From: Hyphomonas sp.
Lineage (GTDB): Bacteria > Pseudomonadota > Alphaproteobacteria > Caulobacterales > Hyphomonadaceae
Reading direction: 5' to 3'
Assembly (NCBI GenBank): GCA_020638455.1
Contig: JACKIK010000002.1
Span: 744,001 to 808,000 of the forward strand
Length of the DNA: 64,000 nucleotides
Numbering within the stretch: the first letter of the stretch is position 1; each line of letters starts with the position of its first letter. Positions 34,404-43,324 of the stretch are shown here, piece after piece. Both the position numbers and the translations under genes were made by a program. The notes beneath the pieces were generated by a model. That model did not search any database. It saw nothing but the letters and a program-made list of their open reading frames with translations, and had not been told where the DNA came from.

Positions 34404-35252
34404 TCAGGCAACCATCTGATTGGGCCCGATCTGGGCGCCGAGCAGTTCCATGAGATATCCGCCGTCGCGCAAGCCTTCGGCTTTACGCACCAGGTATTTC
34501 ACCGCGTCGCGCAGCGAGCCCTTGTCATCATTCCAGGCGTCAGCGACACGCGCTTCGCCATAAAGCAGCACGGCGATCTCACGGCGGCTCATATCCTGTT
34601 CCATACAGTCGAGCGCGATCAGGCCGTTGCGAAGGATCTGCGTCGTCTTGGTCCAGAGCGGGACGGAGAGGTCAGGCCCATCGCCATAGAGTTCGAGCGC
34701 CGCCTTCTGCACCTTGGCTTTGCGTTCATAGGCATCAATGTCTGAAATCGTGAACTTCATCCGGACCGGCTCGAGGCCGATGAGCGGCAAGCCGGTGCAG
34801 CGAACCTGTACCACGCAGCCTTTCCCACGAACGAGGAGGAATTCCCGGCCGAGACGGTCGCTGACATGGGTGATTGTACAAATGGGAAGTGTTCTCTCCC
34901 AGATGTCGCAGACTTCTTCATGCGCGCGCGGGCTGCAATGGATTTCGACCTGGTCCGGGAAGGCGGCGCGGCTCCAGACCGCATCTGCTTCAAACCCGTT
35001 GAGATCAGGATCGGGCATGAAGACAAGGCTCCAGCGCTCGGCGAGGATCTGCTCGGTGCGCGATTTCAACATCCGTATCGGCGCGCAAGGCGCCATCCGT
35101 TCAGATATCTCATCATCCCGGCGCAGCGCGGCATCCCGCCTGAACTCTGGATTTCGCCTGAGATATTCCCAGGCCCATCGGTCCATGGACAGCCGGGAAA
35201 GATAGTCATAAGCGGCGAGCATTCCCGGCGATTCAAGTGTGAACGTTTTCAT
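34404..35252 (-). CDS. DUF6499/DUF2285 DNA-binding-type ICE protein
   Basis: 282 residues. The N-terminal block YDYLSRLSMDRWAWEYLRRNPEFRRD is the DUF6499 domain, and the C-terminal half (ALDCMEQDMSRREIAVLLYGEARVADAW..LRDAVKYLVRKAEGL) is DUF2285 with a likely helix-turn-helix. These proteins are common near trb operons and may regulate them. The ATG at 35252 lies eight bases after GGAGG; the ATG six bases earlier is too close. It is divergent from trbB across 273 bases, so both promoters lie in that gap. Confidence 0.88.
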   Translation of the reverse strand: MKTFTLESPGMLAAYDYLSRLSMDRWAWEYLRRNPEFRRDAALRRDDEISERMAPCAPIRMLKSRTEQILAERWSLVFMPDPDLNGFEADAVWSRAAFPDQVEIHCSPRAHEEVCDIWERTLPICTITHVSDRLGREFLLVRGKGCVVQVRCTGLPLIGLEPVRMKFTISDIDAYERKAKVQKAALELYGDGPDLSVPLWTKTTQILRNGLIALDCMEQDMSRREIAVLLYGEARVADAWNDDKGSLRDAVKYLVRKAEGLRDGGYLMELLGAQIGPNQMVA

Positions 35253-35525
35253 CAGCATAGCCTCCACGGGGAGTGCCCAGCAAAAGCTGTTCCACTTAAG
35301 CGATTTGCGGTTTCGCAACCCAAAGTGTTAACATATCGGACCGCTCTGGTAACGACTGATCCCTCAATCCGCGGTTAGCCCGATCGGCATTCACCAAACC
35401 GGCCATTTTGCACCCGTATTCCGGGCATAGCGCCGGCCTGCACAAAATGGCCCGCGCTCCAACTCCCCAAAAGCGTCCGTTCCCGGAACACTGGCGGCGA
35501 GAGTTGAAGCCGGATTTTCAGACCG

Positions 35526-36521
35526 ATGACGGACATGATTGAGACAGAGAGCACGAAGCGCCGCCTGAGCGCGATGCTGCGTACCGCCTTCTGCCCGGTG
35601 GTGCGCGCAGCTCTCGAAGCGGAAAGAACCATAGAAGTCATGGTCAATCCTGATGGGTCGGTCTGGCTTGAAGAAGCCGGGCGCGGACTTGTCCCGACTG
35701 GCAAAACGATTGCTGCGGGTGACCGCGAACGCGTGATCCGGCTTGTCGCGTCCAGCCTTGGCGCTGGGACATCCTCCACTGCCCCGATTGTGTCGGCGGA
35801 GCTTCCAGGCACCGGCGAGCGCTTCGAAGGCGTGCTGCCGCCGGTCGCAGCGGCGCCCTGCTATTCGGTCCGGAAACTCGCCCGCACGCCGTTCACGCTG
35901 GCTGACTATGTCCGGCAAGGCGCGCTGTCGCCGGCGCTAGCGGGCGCGCTCAAGACATTGGTCGCTGAGCGCGCCAACATCGTCATCGCGGGCGGCACCT
36001 CCTCGGGCAAGACCAGCTTTGCCAATGCGTTGCTCGCGGAAGGCGGATTTTGCGGCGAGCGGATCGTTATCCTCGAGGATACACGCGAGCTCACCTGCCC
36101 CGCTGCCAATCTTGTTGCTCTGCGAACCCAAGACGCCCGCGTCACCTTGCGCGACCTCGTGCGCTCGACGCTTCGCTTGCGCCCTGACCGGATCATTGTC
36201 GGCGAAGTACGCGGCGCCGAAGCGCTCGATCTCCTCAAGGCCTGGAACACCGGCCATCCGGGCGGGCTCACAACGCTTCATGCAAATTCTGCCCTCGGCG
36301 CGCTCAGCCGTCTCGAACAACTCGTCAGCGAAGCGACCGCCCGCGCGCCGTTCGAGCTGATTGCAGAAGCCGTCGACGTCATTGTGTTCATGTCCCGCGC
36401 CGGCGGCCAGCGCCGCGTCGAGGACGCGGTTCGCGTGCTTGAGTTCACCGGTGAAGGTTACCGCACCGAGCCTGTGCTTTCCCGCTCCCTATCCCTCGTC
36501 AGCCAAGGAGATGCCTCATGA
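35526..36521 (+). CDS. trbB: TrbB conjugal transfer ATPase (VirB11-like)
   Basis: 331 residues. Walker A AGGTSSGKTSFANALL (about 157), the Asp box ILEDTRELTCP, Walker B-like RPDRIIVGEVRGAEALDLLKAWNTGHPGGLTTLHAN. A cytosolic hexameric ATPase that drives pilus and channel assembly. First gene of the trb operon; overlaps trbC by four bases. Confidence 0.97.
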   Translation: MTDMIETESTKRRLSAMLRTAFCPVVRAALEAERTIEVMVNPDGSVWLEEAGRGLVPTGKTIAAGDRERVIRLVASSLGAGTSSTAPIVSAELPGTGERFEGVLPPVAAAPCYSVRKLARTPFTLADYVRQGALSPALAGALKTLVAERANIVIAGGTSSGKTSFANALLAEGGFCGERIVILEDTRELTCPAANLVALRTQDARVTLRDLVRSTLRLRPDRIIVGEVRGAEALDLLKAWNTGHPGGLTTLHANSALGALSRLEQLVSEATARAPFELIAEAVDVIVFMSRAGGQRRVEDAVRVLEFTGEGYRTEPVLSRSLSLVSQGDAS

Positions 36522-36850
36522 CGAAACCTCGTTCTCCACGCCTGAGCCGGAGGGGCATTCAGGCCCTGAGCCTCGTGCTCGTGCTGGGGTTTGCCCTGCC
36601 GGCGCATGCTGCCGGTACCGGCATGCCTTGGGAAGGTCCGCTCGACCAAATCCTCTCCTCAATTGAAGGTCCGGTCGCCCGCATCGTTGCCGTGATCATC
36701 ATCACGATCACGGGTCTCACGCTCGCATTTGGTGAAACCTCCGGCGGCTTCCGAAAGCTCATCCAGATCGTGTTCGGCCTGTCGATCGCGTTTGCGGCAA
36801 CAAGCTTCTTCCTGACCTTCTTCTCATTTGGCGGCGGGGCGCTGATCTGA
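36518..36850 (+). CDS. trbC: TrbC pilin precursor (VirB2-like)
   Basis: 110 residues: basic N-terminus, cleavable signal peptide (LSLVLVLGFALPAHAAG), and two hydrophobic helices (IVAVIIITITGLTLAF; IQIVFGLSIAFAATSFFLTF), the layout of cyclised T-pilins. Expected substrate of the TraF peptidase at 18120. Overlaps trbD by one base. Confidence 0.95.
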   Translation: MTKPRSPRLSRRGIQALSLVLVLGFALPAHAAGTGMPWEGPLDQILSSIEGPVARIVAVIIITITGLTLAFGETSGGFRKLIQIVFGLSIAFAATSFFLTFFSFGGGALI

Positions 36851-37104
36851 TGACCGAGGGGTTCGAGATTCCGCTGCACCGGTCCTTGACCGAGCCCGTC
36901 CTGATGGCCGGTGCGCCGCGCAATCTCGCGATCTCGATCGGCACACTCGCGGCGGCTGTGGGTCTCGGCCTGCAGCTCTGGATCCCCGGCCTTCTCATCT
37001 GGCTCCTCGGGCATTCATCGGCCGTTTTCCTGGCCCGCAGGGACCCTGACTTCATGGCGACGCTCATCCGCGCGCTCCGGCACAAGGAACATCTCTCATG
37101 CTGA
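36850..37104 (+). CDS. trbD: TrbD inner-membrane channel protein (VirB3-like)
   Basis: 84 residues. The start EGFEIPLHRSLTEPVLMAGAPRNLAI is the VirB3/TrbD signature, followed by one or two helices (TLAAAVGLGLQLWIPGLLIWLLG) and the tail ARRDPDFMATLIRALRHK. Partner of TrbE. Confidence 0.95.
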   Translation: MTEGFEIPLHRSLTEPVLMAGAPRNLAISIGTLAAAVGLGLQLWIPGLLIWLLGHSSAVFLARRDPDFMATLIRALRHKEHLSC

Positions 37105-39569
37105 ACCTGCGTGAATACGCTGCCGCCCCGCGCCTTCTTGCCGACTACCTCCCCTGGGCGGCGCTGGTGGCGCCGGGCGTCGTCCTGAACAAGGACGGCG
37201 CGTTCCAGACAACGTTCCGATATCGCGGACCTGACCTTGAGAGCGCAACCGAGTCCGAACTCGTCGCCGTGATGGCCCGGGTCAACAACGCACTGCGCCG
37301 GTTCGGGTCCGGCTGGGCGCTCTTCTTTGAAGCGGTGCGCGAGGAAGCCGGAGATTATCCGTATGCGGATTTCGCGAACCCCGTCTCCTGGCTGATCGAC
37401 GAGGAGCGCGCGGTAGCGGCCCAAGAAGCCGGATCAAGGTTTGAGAGCGATTACTATCTCACCCTGCTCTGGCTGCCGCCGCCAGACACTAATGCCCGCG
37501 CCGAGAAAGCGCTGATCGAGCGGCCAGAGCGCGCCGAGGGCGCCGGTTGGCGCGAACGCCTCCTTGTCTTCCAGCAGCAGGCGGAGCGCACCTTTGATCT
37601 CCTGTCGACGGCGATGCCCGAGATTGCGCCGCTCTCGGATAGCGAGACGCTGACCTATCTGCATGATTGCATTTCGAGCCGGCGCCACAAGGTGGCCGCC
37701 CCGGAGATTCCCGTCTTCCTTGATGCGATCCTCGCCGATGAGCCTTTCACCGGCGGGCTCGAACCGATGATCGGAGACACGCATCTGCGGGTCCTGACCA
37801 TCCTCGGCTTTCCGGGATCGACCGTGCCTGGGCTCCTTGATGAGATGAACCGACAAGGCTTTGCCTATCGCTGGGCGACGCGGTTCATTGCGATGGACAA
37901 GGCGGAAGCCGAAAAAGTTCTGGGGCGCAAACGCCGGCACTGGTTTTCCAAACGCAAGTCGGTGGCCTCGGTCCTGCGCGAGACGATGTTCAACGAACCG
38001 TCCCCGCTGCTCGATACCGACGCCGACAACAAGGCGCTCGATGCGGACGCAGCGCTGCAGGAACTTGGGTCAGATCTTGTGGCCTATGGCTACGCGACCA
38101 CAACCATCACGGTCGCCGATACCGATCCCCTTGTGGCCGATGAGCGCGCGCGCCACGCCGAGCGCATCATCAATGGCAAGGGCTTCACGGTCATCCGGGA
38201 ATCCCTCAACGCCGTCGATGCCTGGCTCGGGAGCCTCCCCGGGCATGTCTATGCCAACATCCGCCAGCCGATCCTCAACACGCTGAACCTTGCCCATATG
38301 GTGCCGCTCTCGGCGGTCTGGGCGGGCGACCGGCAAAACCGGCATCTGCGCGCGCCGGCGCTGATCGAGGCGCGCACGGATGGGACAACGCCATTCCGGC
38401 TGAACCTCCATGCAGGTGATGTCGGTCACACCCTCATCCTCGGGCCTACCGGCGCAGGCAAATCGGTGCTGCTCTCGATGCTCGCCCTGCAATGGCAACG
38501 CTATCCCGGCGCGCAGGTCTTCTTCTTTGACAAGGGCCGCTCGGCCCGCGCGGCGGTCCTCGGCATGGGCGGCGTGCATCTGGACCTCGGCGGCGCCCGG
38601 CGTCCCCGGCTCCAGCCGCTGAAGGACATCGACCAGCCAGGCGAGGCGAGCTTCGCAGCCGACTGGCTGGCAGGTCTGATTGCCGGCGAGGGCGTCAGCC
38701 TGACGCCGGAGCTCAAGGCGCGTCTCTGGCAGGGGCTCACGTCTCTTGCCTCTGCGCCGCAGTCCGAACGTACACTGACAGGCCTCGTCCTACTGCTGCA
38801 GGATGAGGCGCTAAAGACCGCGCTGCATCCGTTCACACTGGCGGGCCCGCACGGGAACCTGCTCGACGGAGACGAAGAAGACCTCGCCCTCGCTTCCATC
38901 ACCTGCTTAGAAATGGAAGAGCTGATGCAGCAGGGCGCCGCCGCTACGGCTGTGCTCACCTACCTCTTCCACCGGATCGAGGCGCGCTTTGACGGGCGCC
39001 CCACGCTGCTGATGCTGGACGAGGCCTGGTTGTTCCTAGATGCGCCGGTCTTTGCGGCCCGGCTGCGCGACTGGCTCAAGACCCTGCGCAAGAAGAATGT
39101 CGCGGTCGTATTCGCCACACAGTCGCTCTCCGACATCAGCTCGAGCGCGATTGCCCCGGCGATCCTGGAAAGCTGCCTGACGCGGATATTCCTGGCCAAT
39201 GAACGCGCGCAGGAGCCGGCTCTTCGGGAGACTTATGAGCGGTTCGGGCTGAACGCGCGCCAGATCGAGATCATCGCGCGGGCGACGCCGAAGCGGGACT
39301 ATTATTTCCAGTCCCCGAAAGGCTCCCGCTTGTTCGACCTGGGGCTGGGCCCGGTGGCGCTCGTCTTTACGGCTGCGGGCACGCCGGAAGATCAGGCCAC
39401 AATCGACCGCGTAATGGCCGAGACCGAAGGCGAAGGATTCGCGGAGACCTGGCTCCACGAAAAGGGCCTCGCCTGGGCGGCAGACCTCCTTGGCCAATGG
39501 CCAGGCCTTCAATCCGCCCAGCACAATCCAAGCCAACCCTTCCGTCCACAGATCCTCGCTGCCGAATGA
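37098..39569 (+). CDS. trbE: TrbE secretion ATPase (VirB4-like)
   Basis: 823 residues. N-terminal VirB4 domain (LADYLPWAALVAPGVVLNKDGAFQTTFRYRG), Walker A LILGPTGAGKSVLLSML (about 450), Walker B LLMLDEAWLFLD (about 640), then KKNVAVVFATQSLSDI and RATPKRDYYFQSP. Energises the mating channel at the inner membrane. Starts inside the trbD end (7-bp overlap) and ends in an ATGA overlap with trbJ. Confidence 0.98.
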   Translation: MLNLREYAAAPRLLADYLPWAALVAPGVVLNKDGAFQTTFRYRGPDLESATESELVAVMARVNNALRRFGSGWALFFEAVREEAGDYPYADFANPVSWLIDEERAVAAQEAGSRFESDYYLTLLWLPPPDTNARAEKALIERPERAEGAGWRERLLVFQQQAERTFDLLSTAMPEIAPLSDSETLTYLHDCISSRRHKVAAPEIPVFLDAILADEPFTGGLEPMIGDTHLRVLTILGFPGSTVPGLLDEMNRQGFAYRWATRFIAMDKAEAEKVLGRKRRHWFSKRKSVASVLRETMFNEPSPLLDTDADNKALDADAALQELGSDLVAYGYATTTITVADTDPLVADERARHAERIINGKGFTVIRESLNAVDAWLGSLPGHVYANIRQPILNTLNLAHMVPLSAVWAGDRQNRHLRAPALIEARTDGTTPFRLNLHAGDVGHTLILGPTGAGKSVLLSMLALQWQRYPGAQVFFFDKGRSARAAVLGMGGVHLDLGGARRPRLQPLKDIDQPGEASFAADWLAGLIAGEGVSLTPELKARLWQGLTSLASAPQSERTLTGLVLLLQDEALKTALHPFTLAGPHGNLLDGDEEDLALASITCLEMEELMQQGAAATAVLTYLFHRIEARFDGRPTLLMLDEAWLFLDAPVFAARLRDWLKTLRKKNVAVVFATQSLSDISSSAIAPAILESCLTRIFLANERAQEPALRETYERFGLNARQIEIIARATPKRDYYFQSPKGSRLFDLGLGPVALVFTAAGTPEDQATIDRVMAETEGEGFAETWLHEKGLAWAADLLGQWPGLQSAQHNPSQPFRPQILAAE

Positions 39570-40297
39570 GCCGCCCCATGCGCCGCCGCCTTGCCTGCCT
39601 GCTGATGACAACCGCGCCCCTGATGGCCATACCGGTTGCCGGACTCCTCGCGCCGCCCGCAATGGCGCAGCTCGCCGTCTATGATCCGGCAAACCATGCC
39701 CAGAACATCCTGCAGGCGGTCCGCGCCCTGCAGGAACTCGAAGGCCAAGTCCAGCAGCTCGCCCATGAGATCGAGATGTTGGAGAACATGGCCCGCAATC
39801 TCGAAACGCTGCCCGTCTCCGTCGCCGAAAGCATCATCGGCCAGAGGATCCTCCGGATCCAGGATGTCCTCCGCCGCGCGCAGGGCATCGGCTACTCGGT
39901 CGACGAAATCGAGCGCGATTATGAGATCGCTTACCCTGAAGACTACGGGACAACCACACCGGGCTCCGTGCTTGTCGAAGATGCCCGCGCCCGTTGGCGC
40001 CAGTCGAGGGACGCATTCCGCGAGACGCTGACCGTCTCGGCGGCCGCACTCGAAGACAACGAGACCGATGCGGATGCGATCCGCAGCCTCGTTACCCAAA
40101 GCCAGGACGCGGTCGGCGCGCTGCAGGCGGCGCAGGCGGGCAATGAGCTGAGTGCCATGACCAACCAGCAGCTGATGCAGATCGAAGCGATGCTGGCGGC
40201 CCAGCACCGCGCCGAAGCGCTTGAGCAGGCTCGAAGGCTTGCCGAGGCCGAACGTGGCCGCGCGCGCCTGCAAACCTTTCTGGGCACCGGAGAGTAA
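39566..40297 (+). CDS. trbJ: TrbJ conjugal transfer protein (VirB5-like)
   Basis: 243 residues from ATG 39566 (overlapping the trbE stop). Signal peptide ACLLMTTAPLMAIPVAGLLAPPAMAQ, then QLAVYDPANHAQNILQAVRALQELEGQVQQL and long coiled-coil helices rich in Gln and Glu. A minor pilus or adhesin-like subunit. No trbK entry-exclusion lipoprotein lies between it and trbL (gap of five bases). Confidence 0.95.
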   Translation: MSRPMRRRLACLLMTTAPLMAIPVAGLLAPPAMAQLAVYDPANHAQNILQAVRALQELEGQVQQLAHEIEMLENMARNLETLPVSVAESIIGQRILRIQDVLRRAQGIGYSVDEIERDYEIAYPEDYGTTTPGSVLVEDARARWRQSRDAFRETLTVSAAALEDNETDADAIRSLVTQSQDAVGALQAAQAGNELSAMTNQQLMQIEAMLAAQHRAEALEQARRLAEAERGRARLQTFLGTGE

Positions 40298-40302
40298 AGC
40301 CC

Positions 40303-41625
40303 ATGGAAGAGATGGATGTTATCGACCGGTTCCTGGAAACCTTCATCCGCTACATCGATAGCGGGTTCGGGCTGCTGCAAGGAGATGTCGCGTATCTCAC
40401 CTCCACCCTGATCGTCATCGACATCACGCTCGCGGGCCTCTTCTGGGCCCTCTCACAGAATGCCGACGTGATCGCCGGGCTGATCAAGAAAGTCCTCTAT
40501 GTCGGCTTCTTTGCCTTCCTGCTCGGCAATTTCGCGGGGCTCTCGCAGATCATCTTCGACAGTTTTGCCGGGCTCGGCCTCAAAGCGGGATCGAGCCTCA
40601 TCACAGCCGAAGACCTGATGCGGCCCGGCTACATCGCAGGCGTCGGCTACGGCGCGGCGCTGCCGCTGCTTGAAGAGGCCGGGGAGATGATGGGGCCCAT
40701 CGCCTTCTTCGAGAACTTTATCCTGATCTCCGTGCTCCTGATTGCCTGGGCCGTGATCCTGATCGCCTTCTTCGTGCTTGCGGTGCAGCTCTTCGTGGCA
40801 ATCCTTGAGTTCAAGCTGACGACGCTCGCCGGGTTCGTGCTCGTGCCGTTCGCGCTATGGAACAAGACCTCGTTCCTCGCCGAGCGGGTGCTTGGGAACG
40901 TCATCACCTCAGGCCTGAAGCTCATGGTGCTGGCTATCATCATCGGCATCGGCTCGACGCTATTCGCCACGATCACCGATGCGTTCGCCGGAACAGAAGA
41001 TGTGACGCTGGCTGAGGTCATGGGCACGGTGCTCGCGGCCATCGTCTTCCTCTGGATGGGCGTGTTCGGCCCCGGCATGGCGAGCGGGCTCATCACCGGC
41101 GCGCCGCAGCTTGGCGCAGGCTCTGCCATCGGCGCGGCCGCAGGCGTTGCCGCCGGAACGGTCGCCGCCGGTCTTGGCGCCAGGGCCGCGCTGGGCGCCG
41201 CTGCGGGCGGCGCGGCAAGCGCCGTCAAGGCCGGCGCCTCGATGGCAGGCGGCGCACGCACCGCGTTCGATCTTGGATCAACGGCTTCCGGAAAGTCCGG
41301 CGCTGCTGGCTTTGCCGCGGGAATTGGCGGCATCGCCCAGGCGGCCGGGGACACCGTGCGCCGCGCAGCCTCCGGCCCGGCCAGCGCCGTGCGCGATGCC
41401 TACCGGCGCGGCGCCCGGGGCGCGTTTGAATCCACCGGCGGCTCAGGCTCATCGCCTTCAGAGAGCCCATCCTCCTCCGCGCCAGAGAAGAGCCCCGGCT
41501 GGGCGCGCGGCATGCGCACTTCGCAACGCCTCGGCGAGGCCCGCCAGCTCGCCATGCATAGCCTGCGCGACGGCGATCGCGGCTCTTCGGGCGCCGCCCC
41601 CTCCCTGAAAGACAAGGACGAGTAA
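40303..41625 (+). CDS. trbL: TrbL polytopic channel protein (VirB6-like)
   Basis: 440 residues. About six helices in the first 300 residues (for example TLIVIDITLAGLFWALSQ, VLYVGFFAFLLGNFAGL, VLLIAWAVILIAFFVLAVQLF), then an Ala/Gly-rich low-complexity stretch (about 265-340) and a polar, Ser-rich C-terminus. Forms the inner-membrane pore part of the transfer channel. Confidence 0.95.
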   Translation: MEEMDVIDRFLETFIRYIDSGFGLLQGDVAYLTSTLIVIDITLAGLFWALSQNADVIAGLIKKVLYVGFFAFLLGNFAGLSQIIFDSFAGLGLKAGSSLITAEDLMRPGYIAGVGYGAALPLLEEAGEMMGPIAFFENFILISVLLIAWAVILIAFFVLAVQLFVAILEFKLTTLAGFVLVPFALWNKTSFLAERVLGNVITSGLKLMVLAIIIGIGSTLFATITDAFAGTEDVTLAEVMGTVLAAIVFLWMGVFGPGMASGLITGAPQLGAGSAIGAAAGVAAGTVAAGLGARAALGAAAGGAASAVKAGASMAGGARTAFDLGSTASGKSGAAGFAAGIGGIAQAAGDTVRRAASGPASAVRDAYRRGARGAFESTGGSGSSPSESPSSSAPEKSPGWARGMRTSQRLGEARQLAMHSLRDGDRGSSGAAPSLKDKDE

Positions 41626-41629
41626 CCCC

Positions 41630-42325
41630 ATGCGCTTCAAACGTCCAACCACTCACTATGGCACGTCGCCCTATCCCGAGACGCCCTACCAGAAAGCCGG
41701 ACAGGCCTGGGACGAGCGCATTGGCTCGGCCCGGGTTCAGGCGAAGAACTGGCGACTGATGGCGCTCGGGTGCCTCGCGCTCTCGTTCGCGACGTCCGGC
41801 GCGCTGATCTGGCGGAGCCTGCAGTCGACGGTGACGCCCTATGTCGTCGAAGTTGACGAGACCGGCGCAGCCAAGGCCATCGGGCCAGCCACCGAGACCT
41901 ACACGCCGTCTGACGCGCAGATCGCGCATCATCTCGCCGGGTTCATCACCTTTGTGCGTAGCCTGTCGATCGATCCGGTTGTTGTCCGCGAGAACTGGCT
42001 CAAAGCCTACACCTTCGCCGGACCTTCGGCCGCCACCACACTCTCGGAGTATGCCCGCGAGAATGACCCGTTCGCCGCGATTGGCCGGCGCTCGCGCACG
42101 GTGGATGTCGTCAGCATCGTCCGCGTCTCGGGCGAAAGCTTCCAGGGCCGCTGGATCGAGAAGACCTATGAGGGCGGCGCGCTCACCGGCGCAAAGCGGT
42201 TCACGGGGGTTTTCACGATCACGCTGCAGCCGCCGAAGGATGCTGAGACCCTGCGCGCCAACCCCCTCGGCCTTTATGTCCGCTCGCTCAGCTGGAGCGA
42301 AGACCTTGTCACAGGAGAAAGATAA
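41630..42325 (+). CDS. trbF: TrbF channel protein (VirB8-like)
   Basis: 231 residues. Conserved N-terminal YGTSPYPETPYQKAGQAWDERIGSARVQAKNWR, one helix (MALGCLALSFATSGALIW), then the periplasmic VirB8 fold with VTPYVVEVDETGAAKAIG. The stop overlaps the trbG ATG (TAATG). Confidence 0.96.
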   Translation: MRFKRPTTHYGTSPYPETPYQKAGQAWDERIGSARVQAKNWRLMALGCLALSFATSGALIWRSLQSTVTPYVVEVDETGAAKAIGPATETYTPSDAQIAHHLAGFITFVRSLSIDPVVVRENWLKAYTFAGPSAATTLSEYARENDPFAAIGRRSRTVDVVSIVRVSGESFQGRWIEKTYEGGALTGAKRFTGVFTITLQPPKDAETLRANPLGLYVRSLSWSEDLVTGER

Positions 42326-43320
42326 TGACCCGGTTCCTACTCGCCTCATCGGCCACCGTCCTGCTCGCGGCCTGCGCAACTCCGCCGCCACCGGAGCCCG
42401 TCATCGATAGCGGTGATTTCGTTGCGGCTATCACACTGGAAGAGCCAAAGCCGGAACGCGTGGAGATTGTCGAAACGGTGATTGCGCTTCCTCTGCCCGG
42501 CCAGCTCAAACCGGTTGAGCCGGAAGCCAGCAAGAAGGCCCCGCAAATCCCGGCGGCCACCATCAAGGAAAGCCGTGCGGGGGCCGTGATCGAGCCCTCT
42601 TCGGAAGGTTTCGTCAACGCCGTCCAGATCTATCCTTATACGGAAGGCGCCCTTTACCGCCTCTATGCCAGCCCGGGCCAGGTCACGGATATTGCGCTCC
42701 AGCCTGGAGAGACGCTTGTGTCAGTCTCGGCGGGTGACACGGTACGCTGGGTGGTCGGTGACACGGCGTCCGGTTCCGGCAGCGCGGCCCGGGCGCATAT
42801 CCTGGTCAAACCCGTGGCCACGGGTCTGCGCACCAACCTGATGATCGCGACCGACCGGCGGACCTATCACCTCGAACTGGAATCAACCGCCGCCACCTAT
42901 ATGGCCGCGCTCTCCTGGCGCTATCCGCAGGATGAACTGGCGGGCCTGACCGCCCGCAACACCAGCGCCGCCGCAGAGGAGGCCGTCTCGGTCGAACGCG
43001 GTCTCAGCCTCGAGACCCTGAACTTCGACTACCGCGTCACAGGCGACACGCCGGACTGGAAACCCGTCCGTGTGTTCGATGACGGGCGCCAGGTATTTAT
43101 CCAGATGCCGGCGTCGATTTCCGCCTCCGAGATGCCGCCGCTCTTTGTCCTGTCATCCGCCGGAGAGGCCGAACTCGTCAACTACCGCGTGAGGGGAAGC
43201 TACTACATCGTCGACCGGCTGTTTGGCGCGGCCGAGCTGCGCCATGGGACAAAGCCCCAGACGGTCGTGCGGATTTCGAAAGCCAGTGCAACCCGCAAGT
43301 CCCGCTGGTTCGGAGGCTGA
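42325..43320 (+). CDS. trbG: TrbG outer-membrane channel lipoprotein (VirB9-like)
   Basis: 331 residues. Lipobox LLAACATP near residue 12, a Pro-rich region, then VQIYPYTEGALYRLYASPGQVTDIALQPGE, the VirB9/CagX signature, and TYHLELES. The C-terminal domain ends with VRGSYYIVDRLFGAAELRHG. Forms the outer core with TrbI. Four bases before trbI. Confidence 0.95.
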   Translation: MTRFLLASSATVLLAACATPPPPEPVIDSGDFVAAITLEEPKPERVEIVETVIALPLPGQLKPVEPEASKKAPQIPAATIKESRAGAVIEPSSEGFVNAVQIYPYTEGALYRLYASPGQVTDIALQPGETLVSVSAGDTVRWVVGDTASGSGSAARAHILVKPVATGLRTNLMIATDRRTYHLELESTAATYMAALSWRYPQDELAGLTARNTSAAAEEAVSVERGLSLETLNFDYRVTGDTPDWKPVRVFDDGRQVFIQMPASISASEMPPLFVLSSAGEAELVNYRVRGSYYIVDRLFGAAELRHGTKPQTVVRISKASATRKSRWFGG

Positions 43321-43324
43321 TCTG

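Noticed and set aside
40298..40302. Expected trbK between trbJ and trbL
   Set aside because: Only five bases separate the genes, so trbK is absent here, not overlooked.
41225..42391. Minus-strand frame across trbL and trbF
   Set aside because: Arg-rich shadow opposite two well-supported transfer genes.
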